Source of the DNA: Balanoglossus misakiensis
Lineage: Eukaryota; Hemichordata
DNA: 64,000 nucleotides
Direction of reading: 5' to 3'
Assembly: GCA_040954595.2 (NCBI GenBank)
Contig: CM082590.2
Location: 2,976,001 to 3,040,000, forward strand
This document shows, in pieces, positions 1 to 13,460 of this stretch; the first letter of the stretch is position 1, and the number at the start of each line of letters is the position of its first letter. The position numbers and the translations under genes were made by a program. Below the pieces are notes generated by a model that was not told where the DNA came from, did no database searches, and saw only the letters and a list, made by a program, of their open reading frames with translations.

Positions 1-131
1 TTCTGTTGTGATGCGCAGAACACATATATAGGGCTATGCGCATAAGAAAGTTTTCCACCAGACTCCGTAGATCGACGGATAGTTGTAAAATTTCCATGGT
101 TGCTTCCAAACAGCCTCGTTTATTTACCGAA
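1..131 (+). repeat. Type A satellite monomer (reference copy)
   Basis: This 131-bp unit typifies the A class: a TGATGCGCAG start, GATCGACGGATAGTTGTAAAA in the middle and CCTCGTTTATTTACCGAA at the end. Most A copies carry the core ATAGGCCTATGCGCATA, which is two overlapping perfect 10-bp palindromes; this particular copy has one change (GGGCTAT). A units have about six CpG dinucleotides. A 130-bp sub-form has ACATGATAGG or ACGTAATAGG in place of ACATAGATAGG, and is the form that gives exactly 130-bp spacing in 28,014-28,980. Confidence 0.9.
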
Positions 132-266
132 TTCTGTTGTGAGGCGCAGAACACATAGATAGGCATATGTGCATAAGAAAGTTTTCCACTATAGACTCTG
201 TAGATCGAGAGATAGTTCTAAAATGTCCATGGTTGCTACCAAACACAGCCTCGTTTGTTTACAAAA
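132..266 (+). repeat. Type B satellite monomer (reference copy)
   Basis: This 135-bp unit differs from type A by diagnostic changes. It has GGCATATGTGCATAAG in place of GGCCTATGCGCATAAG, CCACTATAGACTCTG (two extra bases), GATCGAGAGATAGTTCTAAAATGTCC, and AAACACAGCCTCGTTTGTTTACAAAA, where two extra bases and the TGTTTAC form appear. A and B often alternate, which suggests an ancestral A-B dimer of about 266 bp, but longer HORs mix them in other orders and hybrid units exist. Confidence 0.88.
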
Positions 267-530
267 TTCTGTTGTGATGCGCAGAACACATAGATAGGCC
301 TATGCGCATATGAACGTTTTCCACCATACACTGTAGATCGAGAGATAGTTCTAAAACTTCCATGTTTGCTTCCAAACAGCCTCGTTTATTTGCGGAATTC
401 TGTTTTGAGGCGCAGAACACATAGATAGGCATATGTGAATAAGAAAGTTTTCCACTATAGACTCTGTAGATCGAGAGATAGTTGTAAAATTTCCATGGTT
501 GCTTCCAAACAGCCTCGTTTATTTACCGAT

Positions 531-654
531 TTCTGTTGTGAGGCGCAGAACACATAGATAGGCCTATGCGCATAAAAAACTTTTCAACTTTAGATCAACG
601 GATAGTTCTAAAATTTCCATGGTTGTTTCCAAACAGCCTCGTTTATTTACCGAA
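531..654 (+). repeat. Short 124-bp monomer variant (landmark C)
   Basis: This unit has lost about 9 bp in the middle: the usual GTTTTCCACTAGACTCTGTAGATC is replaced by a compact ACTTTTCAACTTTAGATC preceded by an A-run. The same deletion recurs near 2,680, 5,445, 15,610, 16,530, 19,030, 23,510, 26,110 and 32,415, and a related form with GATCGAGAG near 25,590 and 42,030. Because a single deletion event is the simplest origin, its copies trace how long blocks of the array were duplicated (intervals 2,104, 2,767, 919 and 2,503 bp among them). Confidence 0.88.
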
Positions 655-3600
655 TTCTGTTGTGATGCGTAGAACACATACATATGCCTATGCGCATAAG
701 AAAGTTTTCCACTAGACTCCGTAGATCGACGAATAGTTCTAAAATGTCCATGGTTGCTTCCAAACAAAGCCTGGTTTGTTTACAAAATTCTGCTGTGATG
801 CGCAGAACACATAGATAGGCCTATGCGCATATGAACGTTTTCCACTATACTCTGTAGATCGAGAGATAGTTCTAAAATTTCCATGTTTGCTTCCAAACAG
901 CCTCGTTTATTTACGGAATTCTGTTTTGAGGCGCAGAACACATAGATCGGCATATGTGCATAAGAAAGTTTTCCACTATAGACTCTGTAGATCGAGAGAT
1001 AGTTCTAAAATGTCCATGGTTGCTTCCAAACACAGCCTCGTTTGTTTACAAAATTCTGTTGTGATGCGCAGAACACATATATAGGCCTATGCGCATAATA
1101 ACGTTTTCCACTAGACTCTGTACATCGACGGATAGTTGTAAAATTTCCATGGTTGCTTCCAAACAGCCTCGTTTATTTACCGAATTCTGTTGTAAGGCAC
1201 AGAACACATAGATAGGCCTATGTGCATAAGAAAGTTTTCCACTATAGACTCTGTAGATCGAGAGATAGTTCTAAAATGTCCATGGTTGCTTCCAAACACA
1301 GCCTCGTTTGTTTACAAAATTCTGTTGTGATGCGCAGAACACATATATAGGCCTATGCGCATAATAACGTTTTCCACTAGACTCTGTAGATCGACGGATA
1401 GTTGTAAAATTTCCATGGTTGCTTCCAAACAGCCTCGTTTATTTACCGAATTCTGTTGTGAGGCGCAGAACACATAGATAGGCATATGTGCATAAGAAAG
1501 TTTTCCACTATAGACTCTGTAGATCGAGAGATAGTTCTAAAATGTCCATGGTTGCTACCAAACACAGCCTCGTTTGTTTACAAAATTCTGTTGTGATGCG
1601 CAGAACACATATATAGGCCTATGCGCATAAGAACGTTTCCACTAGACTCTGTAGATCGACGGATAGTTGTAAAATTTCCATGGTTGCTTCCAAACAGCCT
1701 CGTTTATTTACCGAATTCTGTTGTTAGGCGCAGAACACGTTATAGGCCTATGCGCATAAGAAAGTTTTCCACCAGACTCTGTAGATGGACTGATAGTTGT
1801 AAAATTTCCATGGTTGCTTCCAAACAGCCTCGTTTATTTACTGATTTCTGTTGTGAGGCGCAGAACACATGATAGGCCAATGCGCATAAGACATTTTTCC
1901 ACTAGACTCTGTAGATCGACGGATAGTTGTAAAATTTCCATGGTTGCTTCCAAACAACCTCGTTTGTTTACGAATTCTGTTGTGATGCGCAGAACACATA
2001 TATAGGCCTATGCGCATAAGAACGTTTTCCACTAGACTCTGTAGATCGAGAGATAGTTCTAAAATTTCCATGGTTGCTTCCAAACAGCCTCGTTTATTTA
2101 CCGAATTCTGTTGTGAGACGCAGAACACGTAATAGGCCTATGCGCATAAGAAAGTTTTCCACCAGACTCCGTAGATCGACGGATAGTTGTAAAATTTCCA
2201 TGGTTGCTTCCAAACAGCCTCGTTTATTTACCGAATTCTGTTGTGAGGCGCAGAACACATAGATAGGCATATGTGCATAAGAAAGTTTTCCACTATAGAC
2301 TCTGTAGATCGAGAGATAGTTCTAAAATGTCCATGGTTGCTACCAAACACAGCCTCGTTTGTTTACAAAATTCTGTTGTGATGCGCAGAACACATAGATA
2401 GGCCTATGCGCATATGAACGTTTTCCACTATACACTGTAGATCGAGAGATAGTTCTAAAACTTCCATGTTTGCTTCCAAACAGCCTCGTTTATTTGCGGA
2501 ATTCTGTTTTGAGGCGCAGAACACATAGATAGGCATATGTGAATAAGAAAGTTTTCCACTATAGACTCTGTAGATCGAGAGATAGTTGTAAAATTTCCAT
2601 GGTTGCTTCCAAACAGCCTCGTTTATTTACCGATTTCTGTTGTGAGGCGCAGAACACATAGATAGGCCTATGCGCATAAAAAACTTTTCAACTTTAGATC
2701 AACGGATAGTTCTAAAATTTCCATGGTTGTTTCCAAACAGCCTCGTTTATTTACCGAATTCTGTTGTGATGCGTAGAACACATACATATGCCTATGCGCA
2801 TAAGAAAGTTTTCCACTAGACTCTGTAGATCGACGAATAGTTCTAAAATGTCCATGGTTGCTTCCAAACAAAGCCTGGTTTGTTTACAAAATTCTGTTGT
2901 GATGCGCAGAACACATAGATAGGCCTATGCGCATATGAACGTTTTCCACTATACTCTGTAGATCGAGAGATAGTTCTAAAATTTCCATGTTTGCTTCCAA
3001 ACAGCCTCGTTTATTTACGGAATTCTGTTTTGAGGCGCAGAACACATAGATAGGCATATGTGCATAAGAAAGTTTTCCACTATAGACTCTGTACATCGAG
3101 AGATAGTTCTAAAATTTCCATGGTTGCTTCCAAACACAGCCTCGTTTGTTTACAAAATTCTGTTGTGATGCGCAGAACACATATATAGGCCTATGCGCAT
3201 AAGAACGTTTTCCACTAGACTCTGTAGATCGACGGATAGCTGTAAAATTTCCATGGTTGCTTCCAAACAGCCTCGTTTATTTACCGATTTCTGTTGTGAG
3301 GCGCAGAACACATGATAGGCCTATGCGCATGAGACATTTTTCCACTAGACTCTGTAGATCGACGGATAGTTGTAAAATTTCATGGTTGCTTCCAAATACA
3401 GCCTCGTTTATTTACCGATTTCTGTTGTGAGGCGCAGAACACATAGATAGGCCTATGTGCATAAGAAAGTTTTCCACTATAGACTCTGTAGATCGAGAGA
3501 TAGTTCTAAAATGTCCATGGTTGCTTCCAAACACAGCCTCGTTTGTTTACAAAATTCTGTTGTGATGCGCAGAACACATATATAGGCCTATGCGCATAAT

Positions 3601-6099
3601 AACGTTTTCCACTAGACTCTGTAGATCGACGGATAGTTGTAAAATTACCATGGTTGCTTCCAAACAGCCTCGTTTATTTACCGAATTCTGTTGTGAGGCG
3701 CAGAACACATAGATAGGCATATGTGCATAAGAAAGTTTTCCACTATAGACTCTGTAGATCGAGAGATAGTTCTAAAATGTCCATGGTTGCTTCCAAACAC
3801 AGCCTCGTTTGTTTACAAAATTCTGTTGTGATGCGCAGAACACATATATAGGCCTATGCGCATAATAACGTTTTCCACTAGACTCTGTACATCGACGGAT
3901 AGTTGTAAAATTTCCATGGTTGCTTCCAAACAGCCTCGTTTATTTACCGAATTCTGTTGTAAGGCACAGAACACATAGATAGGCCTATGTGCATAAGAAA
4001 GTTTTCCACTATAGACTCTGTAGATCGAGAGATAGTTCTAAAATGTCCATGGTTGCTTCCAAACACAGCCTCGTTTGTTTACAAAATTCTGTTGTGATGC
4101 GCAGAACACATATATAGGCCTATGCGCATAATAACGTTTTCCACTAGACTCTGTAGATCGACGGATAGTTGTAAAATTTCCATGGTTGCTTCCAAACAGC
4201 CTCGTTTATTTACCGAATTCTGTTGTGAGGCGCAGAACACATAGATAGGCATATGTGCATAAGAAAGTTTTCCACTATAGACTCTGTAGATCGAGAGATA
4301 GTTCTAAAATGTCCATGGTTGCTACCAAACACAGCCTCGTTTGTTTACAAAATTCTGTTGTGATGCGCAGAACACATATATAGGCCTATGCGCATAAGAA
4401 CGTTTCCACTAGACTCTGTAGATCGACGGATAGTTGTAAAATTTCCATGGTTGCTTCCAAACAGCCTCGTTTATTTACCGAATTCTGTTGTTAGGCGCAG
4501 AACACGTTATAGGCCTATGCGCATAAGAAAGTTTTCCACCAGACTCTGTAGATGGACTGATAGTTGTAAAATTTCCATGGTTGCTTCCAAACAGCCTCGT
4601 TCGTTTACTGATTTCTGTTGTGAGGCGCAGAACACATGATAGGCCAATGCGCATAAGACATTTTTCCACTAGACTCTGTAGATCGACGGATAGTTGTAAA
4701 ATTTCCATGGTTGCTTCCAAACAACCTCGTTTGTTTACGAATTCTGTTGTGATGCGCAGAACACATATATAGGCCTATGCGCATAAGAACGTTTTCCACT
4801 AGACTCTGTAGATCGAGAGATAGTTCTAAAATTTCCATGGTTGCTTCCAAACAGCCTCGTTTATTTACCGAATTCTGTTGTGAGACGCAGAACACGTAAT
4901 AGGCCTATGCGCATAAGAAAGTTTTCCACCAGACTCCGTAGATCGACGGATAGTTGTAAAATTTCCATGGTTGCTTCCAAACAGCCTCGTTTATTTACCG
5001 AATTCTGTTGTGAGGCGCAGAACACATAGATAGGCATATGTGCATAAGAAAGTTTTCCACTATAGACTCTGTAGATCGAGAGATAGTTCTAAAATGTCCA
5101 TGGTTGCTACCAAACACAGCCTCGTTTGTTTACAAAATTCTGTTGTGATGCGCAGAACACATAGATAGGCCTATGCGCATATGAACGTTTTCCACTATAC
5201 ACTGTAGATCGAGAGATAGTTCTAAAACTTCCATGTTTGCTTCCAAACAGCCTCGTTTATTTGCGGAATTCTGTTTTGAGGCGCAGAACACATAGATAGG
5301 CATATGTGAATAAGAAAGTTTTCCACTATAGACTCTGTAGATCGAGAGATAGTTGTAAAATTTCCATGGTTGCTTCCAAACAGCCTCGTTTATTTACCGA
5401 TTTCTGTTGTGAGGCGCAGAACACATAGATAGGCCTATGCGCATAAAAAAACTTTTCAACTTTAGATCAACGGATAGTTCTAAAATTTCCATGGTTGTTT
5501 CCAAACAGCCTCGTTTATTTACCGAATTCTGTTGTGATGCGTAGAACACATACATATGCCCATACGCATAAGAAAGTTTTCCACTAGACTCCGTAGATCG
5601 ACGAATAGTTCTAAAATGTCCATGGTTGCTTCCAAACACAGCCTCGTTTGTTTACAAAATTCTGTTGTGATGCGCAGAACACATATATAGGCCTATGCGC
5701 ATAATAACGTTTTCCACTAGACTCTGTAGATCGACGGATAGTTGTAAAATTTCATGGTTGCTTCCAAATACAGCCTCGTTTATTTACCGATTTCTGTTGT
5801 GAGGCGCAGAACACATAGATAGGCCTATGTGCATAAGAAAGTTTTCCACTATAGACGCTGTAGATCGAGAGATAGTTCTAAAATGTCCATGGTTGCTTCC
5901 AAACACAGCCTCGTTTGTTTACAAAATTCTGTTGTGATGCGCAGAACACATATATAGGCCTATGCGCATAATAACGTTTTCCACTAGACTCTGTAGATCG
6001 ACGGATAGTTGTAAAATTACCATGGTTGCTTCCAAACAGCCTCGTTTATTTACCGAATTCTGTTGTGAGGCGCAGAACACATAGATAGGCATATGTGCA

Positions 6100-9000
6100 T
6101 AAGAAAGTTTTCCACTATAGACTCTGTAGATCGAGAGATAGTTCTAAAATGTCCACGGTTGCTACCAAACACAGCCTCGTTTGTTTACAAAATTATGTTG
6201 TGATGCGCAGAACACATATATAGGCCTATGCGCATAAGAACGTTTCCACTAGACTCTGTAGATCGACGGATTGCTGTAAAATTTCATGGTTGCTTCCAAA
6301 TACAGCCTCGTTTATTTACCGATTTCTGTTGTGATGCGCATAACACATAGATAGGCCTATGCGCATAAGAACGTTTTACACTAGACTCTGTAGATCGACG
6401 GATAGTTGTACAATTTCCATGGTTGCTTCCAAACAGCTTCGTTTATTTACCGATTTCTGTTGTGAGGCGCAGAACACATGATAGGCCTATGCGCATGAGA
6501 CATTTTTCCACTAGACTCTGTAGATCGACGGATAGTTCTAAAAGTTCCATGGTTGCTTCCAAACAGCCTCGTTTATTTACCGAATTCTGTTGTGAGGCGC
6601 AGAGCACGTAATAGGCCTATGCGCATAAGAAAGTTTTCCACCAGACTCTGTAGATCGACGGATAGTTGTAAAATTTCCATGGTTGCTTCCAAACAGCCTC
6701 GTTTATTTACCGATTTCTGTTGTGATGCGCAGAACACATAGATAGGCATATGTGCATAATAAAGTTTTCCACTAGACTCTGTAGATCGAGAGATAGTTCT
6801 AAAATTTCCATGGTTGCTTCCAAACACAGCCTCGTTTGTTTACAAAATTCTGTTGTGATGCGCAGAACACATATATAGGCCTATGCGCATAATAACGTTT
6901 TCCACTAGACTCTGTAGATCGACGGATAGTTGTAAAATTTCCATGGTTGCTTCCAAACAGCCTCGTTTATTTACCGAATTCTGTTGTGAGGCGCAGAACA
7001 CATAGATAGGCATATGTGCATAAGAAAGTTTTCCACTATAGACTCTATAGATCGAGAGATAGTTCTAAAATGTCCATGGTTGCTTCCAAACACAGCCTCG
7101 TTTGTTTACAAAATTCTGTTGTGATGCGCAGAACACATATATAGGCCTATGCGCATAAGAACGTTTCCACTAGACTCTGTAGATCGACGGATAGCTGTAA
7201 AATTTCCATGGTTGCTTTTAAACAGCCTCGTTTATTTACCGATTCCTGTTGTGAGGCGCAGAACACATAGATAGGCATATGTGCATAAGAAAGTTTTCCA
7301 CTATAGACTCTGTAGATCGAGAGATAGTTCTAAAATGTCCATGGTTGCTACCAAACACAGCCTCGTTTGTTTACAAAATTCTGTTGTGATGCTCAGAACA
7401 CATATATAGGCCTATGCGCATAAGAACGTTTCCACTAGACTCTGTAGATCGACGGATAGCTGTAAAATTTCCATGGTTGCTTCCAAACAGCCTCGTTTAT
7501 TTACCGATTTCTGTTGTGAGGCGCAGAACACATGATAGGCCTATGCGCATGAGACATTTTTCCACTAGACTCTGTAGATCGACGGATAGTTGTAAAATTT
7601 CATGGTTGCTTCCAAATACAGCCTCGTTTATTTACCGATTTCTGTTGTGAGGCGCAGAACACATATATAGGCCTATGCGCATAAGAACGTTTCCACTAGA
7701 CTCTGTAGATCGACGGATGGCTGTAAAATTTCCATGGTTGCTTTTAAACAGCCTCGTTTATTTACCGATTCCTGTTGTGAGGCGCAGAACACATAGATAG
7801 GCATATGTGCATAAGAAAGTTTTCCACTATAGACTCTGTAGATCGAGAGATAGTTCTAAAATGTCCATGGTTGCTTCCAAACACAGCCTCGTTTGTTTAC
7901 AAAATTCTGTTGTGATGCGCAGAACACATATATAGGCCTATGCGCATAATAACGTTTTCCACTAGACTCTGTAGATCGACGGATAGTTGTAAAATTTCCA
8001 TGGTTGCTTCCAAACAGCCTCGTTTATTTACCGAATTCTGTTGTGAGGCGCAGAACACATAGATAGGCATATGTGCATAAGAAAGTTTTCCACTATAGAC
8101 TCTGTAGATCGAGAGATAGTTCTAAAATGTCCATGGTTGCTACCAAACACAGCCTCGTTTGTTTACAAAATTCTGTTGTGATGCGCAGAACACATATATA
8201 GGCCTATGCGCATAAGAACGTTTCCACTAGACTCTGTAGATCGACGGATAGCTGTAAAATTTCATGGTTGCTTCCAAATACAGCCTCGTTTATTTACCGA
8301 TTTCTGTTGTGATGCGCATAACACATAGATAGGCCTATGCGCATAAGAACGTTTTACACTAGACTCTGTAGATCGACGGATAGTTGTACAATTTCCATGG
8401 TTGCTTCCAAACAGCCTCGTTTATTTACCGATTTCTGTTGTGAGGCGCAGAACACATGATAGGCCTATGCGCATAAGAAAGTTTTCCACTATAGACTCTA
8501 TAGATCGAGAGATAGTTCTAAAATGTCCATGGTTGCTTCCAAACACAGCCTCGTTTGTTTACAAAATTCTGTTGTGATGCGCAGAACACATATATAGGCC
8601 TATGCGCATAAGAACGTTTCCACTAGACTCTGTAGATCGACGGATAGCTGTAAAATTTCCATGGTTGCTTTTAAACAGCCTCGTTTATTTACCGATTCCT
8701 GTTGTGAGGCGCAGAACACATAGATAGGCATATGTGCATAAGAAAGTTTTCCACTATAGACTCTGTAGATCGAGAGATAGTTCTAAAATGTCCATGGTTG
8801 CTACCAAACACAGCCTCGTTTGTTTACAAAATTCTGTTGTGATGCGCAGAACACATATATAGGCCTATGCGCATAAGAACGTTTCCACTAGACTCTGTAG
8901 ATCGACGGATAGCTGTAAAATTTCCATGGTTGCTTCCAAACAGCCTCGTTTATTTACCGATTTCTGTTGTGAGGCGCAGAACACATGATAGGCCTATGCG

Positions 9001-12000
9001 CATGAGACATTTTTCCACTAGACTCTGTAGATCGACGGATAGTTGTAAAATTTCATGGTTGCTTCCAAATACAGCCTCGTTTATTTACCGATTTCTGTTG
9101 TGAGGCGCAGAACACATAGATAGGCCTATGTGCATAAGAAAGTTTTCCACTATAGACTCTGTAGATCGAGAGATAGTTCTAAAATGTCCATGGTTGCTTC
9201 CAAACACAGCCTCGTTTGTTTACAAAATTCTGTTGTGATGCGCAGAACACATATATAGGCCTATGCGCATAATAACGTTTTCCACTAGACTCTGTAGATC
9301 GACGGATAGTTGTAAAATTTCCATGGTTGCTTCCAAACAGCCTCGTTTATTTACCGAATTCTGTTGTGAGGCGCAGAACACATAGATAGGCATATGTGCA
9401 TAATAACGTTTTCCACTAGACTCTGTAGATCGACGGATAGTTGTAAAATTTCCATGGTTGCTTCCAAACAGCCTCGTTTATTTACCGAATTCTGTTGTGA
9501 TGCGCAGAACACATAGATAGGCCTATGCGCATAATAACGTTTTCCACTAGACTCTGTAGATCGACGGATAGTTGTAAAATTTCCATGGTTGCTTCCAAAC
9601 AGCCTCGTTTATTTACCGAATTCTGTTGTGAGGCGCAGAACACATAGATAGGCATATGTGCATAAGAAAGTTTTCCACTATAGACTCTATAGATCGAGAG
9701 ATAGTTCTAAAATGTCCATGGTTGCTTCCAAACACAGCCTCGTTTGTTTACAAAATTCTGTTGTGATGCGCAGAACACATATATAGGCCTATGCGCATAA
9801 GAACGTTTCCACTAGACTCTGTAGATCGACGGATAGCTGTAAAATTTCCATGGTTGCTTTTAAACAGCCTCGTTTATTTACCGATTCCTGTTGTGAGGCG
9901 CAGAACACATAGATAGGCATATGTGCATAAGAAAGTTTTCCACTATAGACTCTGTAGATCGAGAGATAGTTCTAAAATGTCCATGGTTGCTACCAAACAC
10001 AGCCTCGTTTGTTTACAAAATTCTGTTGTGATGCGCAGAACACATATATAGGCCTATGCGCATAAAAACGTTTCCACTAGACTCTGTAGATCGACGGATA
10101 GCTGTAAAATTTCCATGGTTGCTTCCAAACAGCCTCGTTTATTTACCGATTTCTGTTGTGAGGCGCAGAACACATGATAGGCCTATGCGCATGAGACATT
10201 TTTCCACTAGACTCTGTAGATCGACGGATAGTTGTAAAATTTCATGGTTGCTTCCAAATACAGCCTCGTTTATTTACCGATTTCTGTTGTGAGGCGCAGA
10301 ACACATAGATAGGCCTATGTGCATAAGAAAGTTTTCCACTATAGACTCTGTAGATCGAGAGATAGTTCTAAAATGTCCATGGTTGCTTCCAAACACAGCC
10401 TCGTTTGTTTACAAAATTCTGTTGTGATGCGCAGAACACATATATAGGCCTATGCGCATAATAACGTTTTCCACTAGACTCTGTAGATCGACGGATAGTT
10501 GTAAAATTTCCATGGTTGCTTCCAAACAGCCTCGTTTATTTACCGAATTCTGTTGTGAGGCGCAGAACACATAGATAGGCATATGTGCATAAGAAAGTTT
10601 TCCACTATAGACTCTGTAGATCGAGAGATAGTTCTAAAATGTCCATGGTTGCTACCAAACACAGCCTCGTTTGTTTACAAAATTCTGTTGTGATGCGCAG
10701 AAGACATATATAGGCCTATGCGCATAAGAACGTTTCCACTAGACTCTGTAGATCGACGGATAGCTGTAAAATTTCATGGTTGCTTCCAAATACAGCCTCG
10801 TTTATTTACCGATTTCTGTTGTGATGCGCATAACACATAGATAGGCCTATGCGCATAAGAACGTTTTACACTAGACTCTGTAGATCGACGGATAGTTGTA
10901 CAATTTCCATGGTTGCTTCCAAACAGCCTCGTTTATTTACCGATTTCTGTTGTGAGGCGCAGAACACATGATAGGCCTATGCGCATAAGACATTTTTCCA
11001 CTAGACTCTGTAGATCGACGGATAGTTCTAAAAGTTCCATGGTTGCTTCCAAACAGCCTCGTTTATTTATCGAACTCTGTTGTGAGGCGCAGAGCACGTA
11101 ATAGGCCTATGCGCATCAGAAAGTTTTCCACCAGACTCTGTAGATCGACGGATAGTTGTACAATTTCCATGGTTGCTTCCAAACAGCCTCGTTTATTTAC
11201 CGATTTCTGTTGTGATGCGCAGAACACATAGATAGGCATATGTGCATAATAAAGTTTTCCACTAGACTCTGTAGATCGAGAGATAGTTCTAAAATTTCCA
11301 TGGTTGCTTCCAAACACAGCCTCGTTTGTTTACAAAATTCTGTTGTGATGCGCAGAACACATATATAGGCCTATGCGCATAATAACGTTTTCCACTAGAC
11401 TCTGTAGATCGACGGATAGTTGTAAAATTTCCATGGTTGCTTCCAAACAGCCTCGTTTATTTACCGAATTCTGTTGTGAGGCGCAGAACACATAGATAGG
11501 CATATGTGCATAAGAAAGTTTTCCACTATAGACTCTATAGATCGAGAGATAGTTCTAAAATGTCCATGGTTGCTTCCAAACACAGCCTCGTTTGTTTACA
11601 AAATTCTGTTGTGATGCGCAGAACACATATATTGGCCTATGCGCATAAGAACGTTTCCACTAGACTCTGTAGATCGACGGATAGCTGTAAAATTTCCATG
11701 GTTGCTTTTAAACAGCCTCGTTTATTTACCGATTCCTGTTGTGAGGCGCAGAACACATAGATAGGCATATGTGCATAAGAAAGTTTTCCACTATAGACTC
11801 TGTAGATCCAGAGATAGTTCTAAAATGTCCATGGTTGCTACCAAACACAGCCTCGTTTGTTTATAAAATTCTGTTGTGATGCGCAGAACACATATATAGG
11901 CCTATGCGCATAAGAACGTTTCCACTAGACTCTGTAGATCGACGGATAGCTGTAAAATTTCCATGGTTGCTTCCAAACAGCCTCGTTTATTTACCGATTT

Positions 12001-13460
12001 CTGTTGTGAGGCGCAGAACACATGATAGGCCTATGCGCATGAGACATTTTTCCACTAGACTCTGTAGATCGACGGATAGTTGTAAAATTTCATGGTTGCT
12101 TCCAAATACAGCCTCGTTTATTTACCGATTTCTGTTGTGAGGCGCAGAACACATAGATAGGCCTATGTGCATAAGAAAGTTTTCCACTATAGACTCTGTA
12201 GATCGAGAGATAGTTCTAAAATGTCCATGGTTGCTTCCAAACACAGCCTCGTTTGTTTACAAAATTCTGTTGTGATGCGCAGAACACATATATAGGCCTA
12301 TGCGCATAATAACGTTTTCCACTAGACTCTGTAGATCGACGGATAGTTGTAAAATTTCCATGGTTGCTTCCAAACAGCCTCGTTTATTTACCGAATTCTG
12401 TTGTGAGGCGCAGAACACATAGATAGGCATATGTGCATAAGAAAGTTTTCCACTATAGACTCTGTAGATCGAGAGATAGTTCTAAAATGTCCATGGTTGC
12501 TACCAAACACAGCCTCGTTTGTTTACAAAATTCTGTTGTGATGCGCAGAACACATATATAGGCCTATGCGCATAAGAACGTTTCCACTAGACTCTGTAGA
12601 TCGACGGATAGCTGTAAAATTTCATGGTTGCTTCCAAATACAGCCTCGTTTATTTACCGATTTCTGTTGTGATGCGCATAACACATAGATAGGCCTATGC
12701 GCATAAGAACGTTTTACACTAGACTCTGTAGATCGACGGATAGTTGTACAATTTCCATGGTTGCTTCCAAACAGCCTCGTTTATTTACCGATTTCTGTTG
12801 TGAGGCGCAGAACACATGATAGGCCTATGCGCATAAGACATTTTTCCACTAGACTCTGTAGATCGACGGATAGTTCTAAAAGTTCCATGGTTGCTTCCAA
12901 ACAGCCTCGTTTATTTATCGAATTCTGTTGTGAGGCGCAGAGCACGTAATAGGCCTATGCGCATCAGAAAGTTTTCCACCAGACTCTGTAGATCGACGGA
13001 TAGTTGTACAATTTCCATGGTTGCTTCCAAACAGCCTCGTTTATTTACCGATTTCTGTTGTGATGCGCAGAACACATAGATAGGCATATGTGCATAATAA
13101 AGTTTTCCACTAGACTCTGTAGATCGAGAGATAGTTCTAAAATTTCCATGGTTGCTTCCAAACACAGCCTCGTTTGTTTACAAAATTCTGTTGTGATGCG
13201 CAGAACACATATATAGGCCTATGCGCATAATAACGTTTTCCACTAGACTCTGTAGATCGACGGATAGTTGTAAAATTTCCATGGTTGCTTCCAAACAGCC
13301 TCGTTTATTTACCGAATTCTGTTGTGAGGCGCAGAACACATAGATAGGCATATGTGCATAAGAAAGTTTTCCACTATAGACTCTATAGATCGAGAGATAG
13401 TTCTAAAATGTCCATGGTTGCTTCCAAACACAGCCTCGTTTGTTTACAAAATTCTGTTGT
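6100..13460 (+). repeat. HOR block 2: one HOR in 1,453-, 1,189- and 1,848-bp versions
   Basis: The rare variant TAGACTCTATAGATC (CTATAG in place of CTGTAG) occurs at 7,039, 8,492, 9,681, 11,529 and 13,377. The intervals are 1,453, 1,189, 1,848 and 1,848 bp, i.e. about 11, 9, 14 and 14 monomers. Other markers keep the same spacing: a GCATGAGACATTTTT unit near 7,545, 8,998, 10,187 and 12,035, and a CAGAGCACGTAATAGG unit near 6,600, 11,090 and 12,938. The two 1,848-bp copies (about 9,600-13,400) are nearly identical. The shorter copies lack whole monomers, as unequal exchange would produce. Confidence 0.85.

Larger units (their letters stand above)
1..5640 (+). repeat. HOR block 1: 2,104-bp and 2,767-bp periods
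   Basis: Segment 1 to about 880 recurs at about 2,105-2,985 (offset 2,104), including the 124-bp landmark monomer. Segment from about 1,000 to 2,870 recurs at about 3,770-5,640 (offset 2,767). Shared rare variants prove the second match: GTACATCGACGG at about 1,121 and 3,888, TTGTAAGGCACAG at about 1,190 and 3,957, TTGTTAGGCG at about 1,720 and 4,487, and GATGGACTGATAG at about 1,785 and 4,552. The second copy has an extra A in an A-run near 5,445. The two periods differ by 663 bp, about five monomers. Confidence 0.85.
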
